64,000 bases of DNA from Stachybotrys elegans (lineage: Eukaryota > Ascomycota > Sordariomycetes > Hypocreales > Stachybotryaceae): positions 806,001-870,000 of the forward strand of contig JAGPNK010000016.1 of NCBI GenBank assembly GCA_020746835.1, written 5' to 3'. The notes below the pieces were generated by a model. That model saw only the letters and a list, made by a program, of their open reading frames with translations. It was not told the origin of the DNA and did not search any database. Position numbers and translations under genes: made by a program. Of the stretch, positions 47,336-58,914 are shown piece by piece. The stretch's first letter is position 1, and each line of letters starts with the position of its first letter.

Positions 47336-49896
47336 ATGGCACACTCTCGAAGCGATAACCCTTTCAATCCTTCCTCGCCTCGTTCTTCGAGCGGGGGGGC
47401 TGATTCCTTCAAGGGAACACCTGATACCCGATTGACAACCTTCTCGCCTGGCTGTATCCCACTTGAGTCCAAATCATCCAGTTCGGTTTCAGGCACGCCA
47501 TCAGTGCAGTTACCAGTTCATGCATCTCGAGATGGCTCTCTTACAGACAAGGACCCATTCGTCACCCCGACTCACGAAGTCCCTCTTTCCCAGTTATCTC
47601 CCACGGCGTCTACTTTCAGCCCCTTCACTACTTCTTTCCATCATCCGTTCCCAACCAGTTTATTGACCGTCGCAACGACACTCAGCACCGACATTGGCGT
47701 CTCAAGGCACCTGGGTATCTCAGCGCCGTCAAATGTCATTTCAGTTGGGGATGTGGACAACTGGCTGAATGTAAGCACTTCCTCCTACTCATCATCTGCC
47801 TCAGCACTAATCCTTCCTCGACCAGGGCGTGGAGGTGAAGGGAGCAAAGTTTCACGGCACAAGACGGCTCGCTATTATCGAGGACCATCGGGTTCTGGCC
47901 TACTTTTCGGATATTCGCGATGCTTGCTTGGTTCATGCCAGCATTCATTTGGCTGACCAAGGTTGGGTTTCCGAATACATCATCCCAGCACACATCACAA
48001 AGGTGAGCAGTACCGTATGAGTGGCTCAAGTTATATGACTGACAGGCGTGTCTCAAAGGACATTCTGGCTTCCTTTGATCAAACATCCGCTCCAAATGGT
48101 CAGGTGTCGGTATTCGCCAGCATCTCGCCGGGGTGTATAGTTGATGGTTTCTGGGCCATTGAGTCTGTCAGAACACTCCTCGGTACCCAAGGCCAGGTTT
48201 TCGCCCTTGCTAGACGATGCAGTTTTCCTGACGGCTCTTTCAAAGCCATTGTGGAGTTCTGCGATGCCTCCGCCGCTCTTGCTGTCGTTACCACCCGTAA
48301 CAACACCCTGACCTCGGAAGTAGGCGTCTCCTCTACAAAACACTCACTGTTCGGCAAGGCTGACGATATTTCTACTACAGGGCATTCATCTTACAGTTGC
48401 ACTTCGGAATCACGAGTCGGATTCTGTGGTGGAGATCACTCATGGAATACAAGGAATGACAACTTCCTCAGTCCGCGACAGCCCGAATCATTCTCAGCGC
48501 CTTGCCTCACGAGCACCGAGCCAGCGTCCCATGTTGGCACCACCGATGCGTCTCCAGCCTTCGATCGCGATGTACCCATTTCTCTTGCAATCCCCTATTG
48601 CACCTACAATACCCTACATGGTAGATCGAATGCTTCCAGGCATCCAAAACAGCCCTGCGAATTCTTGTTACTCCGTTGACACTTCCGTTTTTCAGGGACC
48701 CCCTTCCCCGGCTCTCACAGTCTCAAACAGCTACAGCCCTTCCAAGACTGTATCTGGACCAGGGCGTTCTGACAACAGGAGACAATATGCAGCCCGAATG
48801 AACCGGACACCGTACCACAATGTGGTTGGCCACCATAACCACGTCGACATACACCGCATTCGGGAAGGGACGGATGTTCGCACCACGGTAATTAGCTATC
48901 CCATAGGATGCCCCGGTACATGTGCTAACCTGCTCAGATCATGCTTCGAAACATACCCAACAAAGTCGACCAAGCAATGCTCAAGCGGATTATTGACGAG
49001 TCAAGCTGGGGTAAATATGACTTCATGTACTTGCGGATAGACTTCGCAAACGACTGCAAGTAAGATTGACCAAGCGCGACGCTTCGCCCTCAAGCATTTC
49101 TGACGGTGTCTTCAGTGTCGGGTATGCATTTATAAACTTTGTCGATGTCAGTACATGCTATCCTGGATTTTGTCTTCGAGAATGCTAACCTTTCATCTAG
49201 CCATTGGACATTATTGATGTTAGTACAACTACCAGCATACACCTATCAATATCTTCTCACTAATTTTGTATAGTTTGTGGAGGCTCGCGGTAACCAGCGC
49301 TGGTTTGCCACTCCCTCAACAGCCGTTCTGAGTCCTCCTAACTTCGGTAGGAACTGCTTCAAAAGCGACAAGGTGGCCGAGATATCGTACGCGAGTATGT
49401 GCCTCCTTACTCTGAAAGTGATCGGTCGGTATACTAAAACAAGACTCATTAGCTATCCAAGGAAAAGACTGCCTAGTTCAGAAGTTCCGAAACAGCTCCG
49501 TCATGCTCGAAGCTCCTCACTACCGACCAAAGGTGAGTATCCTATCCAAGAGATTCCAAAGCACGGTGATTCTAACTATGAAGCTCTATTTTACCTCCAA
49601 TGGGCCGATGCCCGAGCTTGCGGGCCAGGAGGAGACCTTCCCCGAGCCGGACAACCAGTCTAAGATGAAGCGAAGCTGTGAAAACGCGGAGCATGTTGGT
49701 AAGTTTGGTCACAACAATTACGTGTTACAGTGTTTCTAACATGATAAAAGGCTTGTTCACGCCCAATGCAGGCCAGCACTTCCGTGACGAGCAGAGGCGC
49801 CGACGCTCCCAATACGATCGGGGTACCCGACTCGCAGCCCTGGAAGAGTATGACTATGACACCACGCTGCAGCATCTATATAGCGCAAGTTCGTAA
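47336..49896 (+). CDS. MEI2-type RNA-binding protein (C-terminal Mei2 RRM)
   Basis: Twelve exons give 654 residues: 47336-47770, 47826-48002, 48059-48319, 48381-48887, 48938-49059, 49116-49146, 49201-49218, 49274-49302, 49351-49394, 49453-49532, 49584-49698, 49751-49896. Introns are 48-61 nt; one exon is only 18 nt. Mei2 proteins bind RNA and promote meiosis in fission yeast; roles in filamentous fungi are less clear. Seen: a Ser/Pro/Thr-rich N-terminus, a degenerate RRM-like part (EVKGAKFHGTRRLAIIEDHR, then SVFASISPGCIVDGFWAIE), a disordered stretch, and the characteristic C-terminal Mei2 RRM from about residue 461: IMLRNIPNKVDQAMLKRIID, SSWGKYDFMYLRIDF, NVGYAFINFVDPLDIIDFVE, RWNCFKSDKVAEISYATIQG and KFRNSSVMLEAPHYRPKLYF. 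The 48-nt intron at 49303-49350 is in frame, so read-through would insert 16 residues. Confidence 0.9.
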
Positions 49897-50127
49897 AGCT
49901 TCGCCATCTCGGTCGGATCTCAGTGGGGGGAATCTGGATGGGTGGCTTCATGCCAGATAATATGTAAATCCAGGTCACTTTCTTGTTACTCGTTCATCCA
50001 GTTCTTGCTATTTACCGGGTATTTGCTGCGAGGAAAACCACAATGATGGGAAGTTCAGCTGGGTCACGTCACGGCTTAATATACTATATTATTATCGTGT
50101 ACCAACATCTCCAATACGTATTTTCCA

Positions 50128-52674
50128 TCACCCCGAACCTATCTGAGTGGCAGTATGCTCGGGAAGGGCGGGCAAGGGTTTTCGTACATGGGGCTTGTGG
50201 GAGTAAGGAAACCGCGTATCAGCAGTGTGTACTTCTCTACTCGAAGGGGGCGTACTTGATCTGGCGATCTCCCCATGTGGATTTGGAGTTTCAATAGAGG
50301 CTGGGATATCGAGGTACCCGGCTGCGCCATGTTGGGATCTTACGTCTGAGGACAGTGGGTGCCTTTCGTCGGCCGGAGACGCTGCCCTGCCGCTACCATC
50401 CAGTCGGTCTTGGCTGAAGACATCTTCTTCTGCTGTAGGGGATAAAACATGATAACGAGTAGTCCCCAGGCCAGGGTCCGAGTGGCGAGCTTCGTCCTGG
50501 GCCGCATAAAATTCGTGCTTGTACGTAGGTGACGGCAACGCATTGGGATACGGGAACACACCAGGACCTTGTTCCAGAAGAGGGGCAAGGTACGGTATGG
50601 GTACTCCGCGCGAGAATATAACCAAAAACAGACAGGATAGTAAAAGAATCGCTTGGATGATAGCCATTCGCTTTTGAAACACCACCTCATCGGCCAAAAG
50701 ATTGAGCCGAGTTCCCAGAGCTATCATATCCCTCTCTGACTGGTCGCGATGACTCTCCAAGGCAATGACAGTGGACTGCCATATTTGATCGTACTGGTCC
50801 CGGACGCTTCGTAACTCGGTAAGAACAGTCCTGTTTAGATTATCGAGGAATGCTGTAACTTTGTTTAATTGCTTCTGTTCCCCCATCTGCAGTGCCTCTT
50901 GGATATACCGCGATTGATCCTCGACATACTGTAGCGAGAGCGTAAGATTGGACTCGACCTGCTGCAGCCGCTTGGTAATTGCGTTGAAGAAGCCCTCCTG
51001 TACGGTGGAAGATGCTGTCGCCGTACTACTTGCTCCAATGTTCCGATTCTTGGCGCCCCCCGAGTGTGAGGGAATTGGTCTCGTTGAATTGGCTGGGTCT
51101 GATCCTTCAGACCCAGGTTTGATAGCTCCGGGTGATGAAATCGGAGTCCCAGCTGCCCGATCATGAGCTAGGGATACAGAAGCCCCTTGGGGGCTGGGAT
51201 GGGGTGAGTCGGACCGGCCGGTTGGCACTGACCCATCAGTCTTTTGAGGTTCTGTGGCCCGCGTAATGGATTCTACACGTCTTTGGGTGACACTGGCACC
51301 AGCCTCTAATACCGGGTCATATCCAAGGCCACTCTGAACGTGTCCCTCGGGGGACTTGTCTGTTGGGGGCGGGCTTGCTAAGCAAGTCGCGTCTTGGAGC
51401 ATGAAGACATTGGTGTTTCGTGATGTCATTATTGCCGGCGCCACTTCCTCTACGGTAGAGTGCTCAGGCGTGAGGTCTGCAGCAGGTCGATGATTAATGT
51501 CCTCCGCCTTGTCCTCGTCGGGTTCTTGGTGTGTTGATTCGGGCAACGTCGGCATATCCTCATCAAGAGCCAGCTCAGTATCCTTCCAGGAATCAAGCAT
51601 TCGAGACCCGTGAACCCGAATGAGCGATACAGGGCAATAGAATTCGTTGCCATAGTGTGACAAGAAGTCGATTCTCACATATTTCGCCCAGATTTGGGGG
51701 TTTTCGACGAGAAATGGTTGAATATCTCTTGAATTCTTGGCTTCAAAGGTGCCCAGGTCTCGCCACTTGTCCGCTTTGACCGGATATCGGTCACTGACAC
51801 TGACACGAAAATGTCGAATCATGCTGGAAAAGAATTCGAAGTTTGCCAGGACAACAGTGTCAACAAGGATGTCGTCACTGAGTTCCACTACCACGTATTT
51901 ACTCTCGGCTGCACATTCCAGAAGCATATAGGTATCTTTGTTCTCTGCCAAGATAGCCTTTGCGTTCTTGGCCCGTGGGCTTGTCTTCAAGATGGTTGCT
52001 CCTGCGTCAAAAGAAGAGTAGGAGAAACGCTCCTTGCAGGTCTTCCCAGCATCCTTGCTTCGGGGTGGCTCCCTGTCTTCGTATGACATATCTTCGCCTT
52101 GGGCCACCTCTTCACGCCTCGCTGCATCGGCTAGCGCTCGATTCTCGTCAATCTCTAGCAGATTCTCGAAGTTCAGCGATATCTCGTCCTCTTCTCCAAG
52201 GCCAGCATGTCCCGAATCAGGAGGGATTCTATTCTCGGTTCCATGCATCCTGGGTTTTCGGAGCTTCAAGTCCTGAGGGTCTTGTCCCGTTCTTCGCAAC
52301 ATCATCTCTTTCCAATCCTCGAACGACATGAATGAGCTTGACGACTGCGAGGCCTTCGTCGAGTCGGGTGGTTCGATCGGTGCATCATCGTCTCTGATAG
52401 AGCTGAGACTAGGCTCCGTTGTTGTTTCATTGGGAAGTTGTTGATTAACTTGCGTCGGCGATGCGTGTACGATGTTCGCGGATTCGGCGCTCGTCCAGGT
52501 GGTGGTCAAGCACGATTGAGGCAAGGTATGTGTGATGTAATTGATCGTTCGGGCGGGACATGTACTGGGTGTTGTGGGAGGCTTCGATGTATCGGTGCTT
52601 AATATTCGACTTTCCGATACCTGGAAGGTTGATAGAACAGGCCATAGAGTCAATAATGAACCGGAGAGACGCAT
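50128..52674 (-). CDS. SLP1: SUN-domain ER/nuclear-envelope protein (SLP1/SUCO type)
   Basis: Single exon, 848 residues from the ATG at 52674; an earlier in-frame ATG at 52710 would add 12 residues before the signal-peptide-like start MRLSGSLLTLWPVLSTFQVS. SLP1/osteopotentia proteins are ER-resident and help membrane protein folding and nuclear-envelope organisation. Seen: conserved FMSFEDWKEMMLRR (about 115-127), the mid-SUN domain at about 215-358 (RFSYSSFDAGATILKTS, DTYMLLECAAESKYVVVELS, VANFEFFSS-like LANFEFFSSMIRHFRVSVSD, KYVRIDFLSHYGNEFYCPVS, LIRVHG), a Ser/Pro-rich middle, a coiled-coil (VESNLTLSLQYVEDQSRYIQ..) and one TM span at about 670-691 (MAIIQAILLLSCLFLVIFSR). The promoter runs into the AT-rich block. 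Confidence 0.93.
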   Translation of the reverse strand: MRLSGSLLTLWPVLSTFQVSESRILSTDTSKPPTTPSTCPARTINYITHTLPQSCLTTTWTSAESANIVHASPTQVNQQLPNETTTEPSLSSIRDDDAPIEPPDSTKASQSSSSFMSFEDWKEMMLRRTGQDPQDLKLRKPRMHGTENRIPPDSGHAGLGEEDEISLNFENLLEIDENRALADAARREEVAQGEDMSYEDREPPRSKDAGKTCKERFSYSSFDAGATILKTSPRAKNAKAILAENKDTYMLLECAAESKYVVVELSDDILVDTVVLANFEFFSSMIRHFRVSVSDRYPVKADKWRDLGTFEAKNSRDIQPFLVENPQIWAKYVRIDFLSHYGNEFYCPVSLIRVHGSRMLDSWKDTELALDEDMPTLPESTHQEPDEDKAEDINHRPAADLTPEHSTVEEVAPAIMTSRNTNVFMLQDATCLASPPPTDKSPEGHVQSGLGYDPVLEAGASVTQRRVESITRATEPQKTDGSVPTGRSDSPHPSPQGASVSLAHDRAAGTPISSPGAIKPGSEGSDPANSTRPIPSHSGGAKNRNIGASSTATASSTVQEGFFNAITKRLQQVESNLTLSLQYVEDQSRYIQEALQMGEQKQLNKVTAFLDNLNRTVLTELRSVRDQYDQIWQSTVIALESHRDQSERDMIALGTRLNLLADEVVFQKRMAIIQAILLLSCLFLVIFSRGVPIPYLAPLLEQGPGVFPYPNALPSPTYKHEFYAAQDEARHSDPGLGTTRYHVLSPTAEEDVFSQDRLDGSGRAASPADERHPLSSDVRSQHGAAGYLDIPASIETPNPHGEIARSSTPPSSREVHTADTRFPYSHKPHVRKPLPALPEHTATQIGSG

Positions 52675-53040
52675 GCTTGTTGTATCTACATGTTCTGAGG
52701 CAGATGGCAAAGGAGAGACTTAAAGAATGTATTGCCTATATACAGAATGATTAGGTTGTAAATGAAATGGTATACTGTGTTATGTTTTAGCTACTTACCC
52801 TATACTATGCAGAGAGAAAAGAGAGACTTAAGTGCCTTTAAGTAGTACTTATGCCTGCGCTACTATTTAGTGGTTTTATTAGCTCTATACTGCCTTAAGT
52901 AGTACTATAAAATTATATTTTTAATTTAATTTAAAAGGTATATAAAGCTTATAAAGTATATAGTATAAATATAACAATAATAATAAGAGTATATAATTTA
53001 AAATATAAATAGTAAAAAGTAAATAAATGATAAAAATAGT

Positions 53041-54300
53041 ATCCCTTCTAAGTATAAGGTTTAAATGGCTTATATTGTTTTTTTTTCACTATCTTTTCTA
53101 GCTTACCCTAGACCTATTCCTATATATCATTGCTAATTAAGTAGGTTCCCTATATTATATACTTCTCTTATAGCTCCTTTATATTATATATTAGCCTTTT
53201 TATATAGCTATAGCTTCTTTATAGCTTCCTTTATAGTTATATAGCTTCTATATATAATTATAGCTTCTAATATATTGCTTAATAGCTCTCTATAATATTA
53301 TATTATAGGGGCATTAGGTATATAATTTAGTAAGAAAATAGTAAAAGTAATTAATTTAATAACTAAATAAAAAAACCAATTAAAAACCCATACTAAAAAA
53401 CCAAGCTAACTCTATTAGGGCTTCTTAAGTTATCCTTATACTAAGGCCCTATAGCTATTACTCTTTTATACCCTTAGTTTACTAGCTAAAGGGCTTATTA
53501 TTAAAGAGCTAGCTTCTTTTAGCCTTTTTACTCTTTTACTTTTTATATTTTTGTTTTAAATTAGCTAAAGAAAGGAAATAGTAGAAGTTATTTTATTACT
53601 ATTAGTAATACTATTATTAAATCTCTTAGAGTAACTTATCTTATAGATAACTTTTTTACTAGTATTATTATAGATAGTAGCTAGGGCTATTATTATTATA
53701 TCTATAGCTATATTATTATAATTAGGGTTATTATTTATTTATATCTTAAGTAACTAGTATAAGTAGATAGTGGGATATAAATAATAAATTTATCTCTTTT
53801 AAACTAGGGGCTTAAGGGCTTTATATAGCTATAGGCTAATTAAGCTTTTCTTTATTAATAGCCTAAAGTAATATTATAGGCTTTTCTAGCTTAAAGCTTT
53901 CTATTTATATTGCTAGTAGCATTCTCTATCTAGGTATAGTTATAATAAGGCTTCTATAGTATTAGTAATATTATTTAGTTAGTTAGCGTTTATTTAGTAT
54001 ATATATTTATTATAGGTTAACTAAAGCTTCCTAGCCAGGCACTACTCTAGTATAACCTTCCCTTAATATTTTATTATATTATATATCTATATATATATAG
54101 CTTATAATAAAGTTATAACTATCTATAGCTTAGCTACTTAGCTAGTTAACTACTCTATATATTTAATAATAGCCTTATTATTATTCTTTTTTACTATTTA
54201 TAACTATATTAATTACTAAAGTACTAAATATTATATTTACTATTTATTTACTTTTTACTATTTATACTCTATATTATATACTCTTTTTCTTATTATAAAA
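53041..54300 (-). repeat. Repeat family unit, reverse copy 1
   Basis: Begins with the family end segment in reverse (TTCTAAGTATAAGGTTTAAA..., then TTCTAGCTTACCCTAGACC), carries the internal segment with AGCCAGGCACTACTC near 54025-54045, and ends with the AT-rich start segment running into the next copy at about 54300. Confidence 0.75.
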
Positions 54301-55778
54301 ATAGTATCCTTTCTAAGCATAAGGTTTAAAAGGCTTATACTGTTTTTTTTTATAATCTTTTCTAGCTTACCCTAGCCCATTTCTATATACTGTTGCTAAC
54401 TAAGCAGGTTCCTTATATTATATGCTTCCCCTATGGCTCCTTTATATCATATAGTATACCTATCTCCTCCTTGGTTCTTTTGGCTACTGTTTTATATAAG
54501 CTTCCATATATAACTATGGCTTCCAATGCATTAGACACTTCTATATATAACTATAGCTTCTAATATATTACTTCTCTCTATAATGGTATTAGCATTTAAT
54601 TAAACATTATATTATAGAGGCATTAGATATATAATTTAATAGCAAAAGTAATTAATTTAATAACTAAACTAAAAAACTAACTAAAAACTTATATTAAAAA
54701 ACCAAGCTAAGAGAGCTCTCTTAAAGCAACTCTAATTATCTCTTTCTATTAAAGCTTCTAAAGTAAGTCTTATACTAGGGCCCTATAGCTATCTCTCTCT
54801 TATTAGCTTGATTTTATTACTAAAGGGCTTATTATTAGTAAGTTAGGCCTTCTTACCCTTTCTACCCTATTACTTTTTATATAGCTCTAGGACTTTAGAG
54901 AAAAAGAGATAGTAAAAGTTATTCTATTTTTAAACTATTAGTAATACTATTATTAAAAGACCCTTTAAAATAACTTACCTTATAGATAACTTTATTAATA
55001 TTAGTAATAATAGTAGCTAAGGCTACTATAGCTACTAAAGTAGTAAAGAGATTTAATCCCCCTATTATATTATTATAAATATAAATATTATTTACTTATA
55101 TTTTATAGTTAAAATATAAGTAAATAGTAGAATATAGATAATAAATTTATTTCTTTTAAGCTAGAGACTTAAGGGCTTTATATAGCTATAGGCTATAGAA
55201 TAAGCTTTTCTCTATTAGTAGTCTAAAGTAATAGTAACCTTATATAATTATAGTTATAGGCTTTTCTAACATTATTAGTTAAAGCTTTATATTAGCATTA
55301 CTAGTGGCACTTTCTATCTAGGCATAGATTATAGTTACAGTTATAATAAGGCTTCTATAGCATTAGTATTATACTCCTAATGTAGCTATTCCAGTTAAAG
55401 CTTATATAGTAAATAGGCAACCTTATTTAATAAATTAACTAAAGCTTTCTAGCCAGGCACTATTAGTTAGAGCCTTCTATTTAGTCTAGTATAATATATC
55501 TATTATTTCAGTATAAACTATTATCTAACTTACTAGCTAGTTTAATATCCCATTATATTATATACCTATATATATATAGCTTATAATACTACCTATAGCT
55601 TAGCCACTTAGCTAGTTAGCTATTCTATATATAAGGGCAGTTTAATAATAGCCTTATTATTATTTCTCTCTATTATTTATAATTATATTAATTACTAGAG
55701 TACTAGATACTATCTCTATTATTTATTTACTTTTTATTATTTATACTCTATATTATATACTCTTTTTTTATTATAAAA
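54301..55778 (-). repeat. Repeat family unit, reverse copy 2
   Basis: Same order as the previous copy: end segment at 54306-54420 (TCTAAGCATAAGGTTTAAAA, CTAGCCCATTTCTATATACTG), internal AGCCAGGCACTATTAG at about 55450, start segment at 55680-55775. It is joined head-to-tail to the previous copy. Confidence 0.75.
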
Positions 55779-56140
55779 ATAATATAATAAGAAAAAGAGT
55801 ATATAATATAAAATATAAATAATAAAAAGTAAATAAATAGTAAAGATAATATTTAGTATTATAGTAACTAATATAATTATAAATAATAAAGAGAAATAAT
55901 AATAAGGCTATTATTAAATATATAGAGTAGTTAACTAGCTAAGTAACTAAGCTATAAATAGTTATAAAGGTATATATATACTATTATAAGCTATATTAAG
56001 CTTAACTATATATAGGTATATAATATAATAGAATATTAAGCTAGCCTTATATATATATATAGAGGCTTAGGGCAGGGTTAGACTAAATAGAAGGCTCTAA
56101 CTAATAGTGCCTGGCTAGAAAGCTTTAGTTAACTTATTAA
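55430..56140. repeat. Head-to-head inverted repeat centred near 55,780
   Basis: The left arm (start segment 55680-55775, internal AGCCAGGCAC segment from 55440) is mirrored by the right arm (start segment from 55786, internal GTGCCTGGCT segment to 56120). The spacer is only about ten bases (near AAAAATAAT). This is the junction of two family copies in opposite orientation. Confidence 0.75.
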
Positions 56141-56950
56141 ATAAAGTTATACTATAAAAGCCTTATTATAACCTATGCCTAGATAAAGAGCGCTATAATA
56201 TTAATAGAAAGCTTTAAGCTAGAAAAGCCATTGCTTTAGGCTACTAATAGAGCTATTAAAAAGTATATTCTACTTTTAGCCTATAGCTATATAAAGCCCT
56301 TAAGCCCCTAGCTTAAGAGAGAAGAATTCCTTATCTATATTACTTAAACCTATTATATCTATTATTATAGAATTAAATAGTAATATAAATATAGCTATAT
56401 AAGCAGCTATAGTAGCTATAGCTACTGCTATAGAAAGGCCCCTACTCTCTCCACTAGTCATTTACAAGGTAAGTCATCCCGAGGGGTTTAATAACAGTAT
56501 TACTAATAGTAATAGAATGACTTTTATACGCCCCCGCTTAGTTTTTTAATATAAGTTTTTAATTAGTTTTTTAGTTTAATTATTAAATTAATTACTTTTA
56601 CTACTAAATTATATATTTAATATCTCTATAATATAAAATAGACTATAATAGCTAAAGTATAAGTAATATATTAAAAGCTATAGTTATATATAGAAGTATA
56701 TAATATATTAGAAGCTATAGTTATATATAGAAGTATATAATATATTAGAAGCTATAGTTATATATAGAAGGCTATAAAGAAGTATATAATATAAAGAAGC
56801 TATAGAGAAAGCTAGGTATATATAATATAGAGAACCTATTTAGTTAGTAATAGTATATAGAAATAGGTCTAGAGTAAGCTAGAAAAGATAGTAAAAAAAA
56901 ACAGTATAAGCCTTTTAAACCTAATGCTTAGAAGGGATAAAAATAGTATT
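55785..56950 (+). repeat. Repeat family unit, forward copy 1
   Basis: Start segment (AAGAAAAAGAGTATATAATA), internal GTGCCTGGCTAGAAAGCTTT at 56106-56125, then CTCTCCACTAGTCATTTACA near 56450, and the end segment GTAAGCTAGAAAAGATAGTA near 56875-56900. About 1.16 kb. It runs straight into another partial copy at about 56950-57115. Confidence 0.75.
56674..56770. repeat. 37-bp tandem repeat inside forward copy 1
   Basis: A unit beginning AGAAGCTATAGTTATATATA occurs nearly three times in tandem. Confidence 0.8.
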
Positions 56951-57115
56951 TAATATTTTAGTAATTAATATAATTTTAAATAGTAAAGAAGAAAAATAAT
57001 AAAGCTATTATTAAGTATATAAAGTAACTAATAAGTTAAGTAGTTAAATTATAAATAACTATAATATTCTAAGCTATATAAAGTCTATATATAGATATAA
57101 TATAATAGGTATATT
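56950..57115 (+). repeat. Partial repeat family copy (start segment only)
   Basis: Follows the end of forward copy 1 directly (TTTAGTAATTAATATAATTT, AATAAAGCTATTATTAAG) and then loses likeness to the family. Confidence 0.6.
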
Positions 57116-58224
57116 TAGTATAGAAGAAAGAATAATAGTATATATAAATAATAGTAGCCTTACTATTTATAGGACTAGAGAATAGTATTAAATAATAAAG
57201 AGATTATTAAACTATAGTATATAATATTAATATTTTCTATTAGCTAGAGCTAGAGAATAATAAGGGGGCTATAGTAATAATAGCAATAGTAACTATATAT
57301 AAATATATATAGTTAAAGGGACCTATAGTTAGTAGACTTAATATATATATATACTATTTATTAGTCTATATTCTAATAAGACTGGCCTTAAAGGTATAAG
57401 AGTAATATACTAAGATTAGAATACTATCTTTATAATTCTAGTAGAAGTCCTTAGATAATAAAGAAGCTATCTAACTTACTATATAATAGCTATAGTTATA
57501 GATAATACTATAGCTATATTAGGCTAGGAATATATAATCTAGTATATAAGGCCTAGCCCTAGAATAGAGTTTAAGAAATGTATATAAAAAGGCCTTTACT
57601 CTCTCTATTATATATCTCTTTCTTTCTTTTCTTTCTATCTATATACTACTAAATTTACTCTCTATTAGCACTAATAAATCAATTAAACAATTAGAATACT
57701 AAGGGCATCCCTAAGCTAAATCCCCCTATTAAATAGCCTACTAAGGCTATATATAGCTAGATTACTTAAATATAAATAAGTCTATCTATTCTAAAAGGCT
57801 AATAAATAGTATTGCTAATAGTAATAGAACCTAGTATTTAAGCCCTTTAAATATTTACTAGATTATTCTAATCTAGATTATTAGAAAATAAAAGGTAGAA
57901 AAAGAGAATCCTCTTTTAAAAAGACTAAATAGTTATACTTTTATTAATAAGGACTAGAGCTAGGCTAGAAATAACTCTTAAAGATAGGCCTTAATAAACT
58001 AGTATATTACTTTAGTAAAGAGAGATAAAGAGCTTTCTTTAAGTATTTTAGGCTATATAAAGCCTAAATAATATTTAATATATTCTTAATCTATAAATAG
58101 AAAACCCTGCTTATTAATTATACTACTATTAGCCTATTTATAACTGTATTTATAACTGTAGTCCCTATAGCTATAAGAGGGATATTATATAGTTAAAGCC
58201 TTAATATAGTTTAATATAGATAAT
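57116..58224. other. AT-rich degraded DNA; LTR- or promoter-like segment at 57,560-57,720
   Basis: I cannot assign most of this. At about 57570-57720 there is a TATA-like TATATAAAAAGGCC followed by a long pyrimidine run and then CACTAATAAATCAATTAAAC, an arrangement seen in fungal retrotransposon LTRs. No paired copy is found in the window, so the LTR idea is weak. Confidence 0.35.
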
Positions 58225-58914
58225 TAAGTATAATAATAAGGAAAAGAGTATATAATATAGGGTATAAGTAATAAAAAGTAAATAAATAGTAGAGATAGTA
58301 TTTAGTACTCTAGTAACTAATATAGTTATAAATAGTAAAGAAAAATAATAATAAGGCTATTATTAGGCTACCCTTATATATAGGGTAGCTAACTAGCCAA
58401 GTGGCTAAGCTATAGGTGGCTGTAACTTTATTACAAGCTATATATATATAGATATATAATATAACAGGATGTTAAGATATATAGAAGGTTATAGCAGGGT
58501 TAAATAAGGTTACTAATACTATAGAAGCCTTACTGTAACTATAACTGTAACCTATGCCTAGATAGAGAGCACCACAATGCTAATGGAAAGCTTTAAGCTA
58601 GAAAAGCCTATAACATTGCTCTAGGCTGCTAATAAAGCTACTATAGCCTATAGCTATATAAAGCCCTTAAGCCTCTAGCTTAAGAGAGAAGAATTCCTTA
58701 TCTATATTACTTAAATATCTATTATTAGAGAATTAAATAGTAATATAAATATAGCTATATAAGCAGCTATAGTAGCTATAGCTACTACTATAGAAAGCCC
58801 CCCCCTCTCTCTACTAGTTATTTATAAGGTAAGTTATTCTAAGGGGTTTAATAATAGTATTACTAATAGTCTAGAAATAGAATAACTTTTATATACTTCT
58901 AGTATAATAAGAAA
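58225..58914 (+). repeat. Repeat family unit, forward partial copy
   Basis: Start segment at 58230-58340 (GAAAAGAGTATATAATATAG), internal segment (CTAACTAGCCAAGTGGCTAA near 58390) and the CTCTACTAGTTATTTATAAG block near 58810-58830. It lacks the end segment and joins the next copy at about 58915. Confidence 0.7.

Noticed and set aside
1..52700. Secondary-metabolite or defence gene cluster
   Set aside because: The only oxidoreductase-type genes (SDR, acireductone dioxygenase) sit among housekeeping genes; no PKS, NRPS, terpene cyclase, NLR or other core enzyme.
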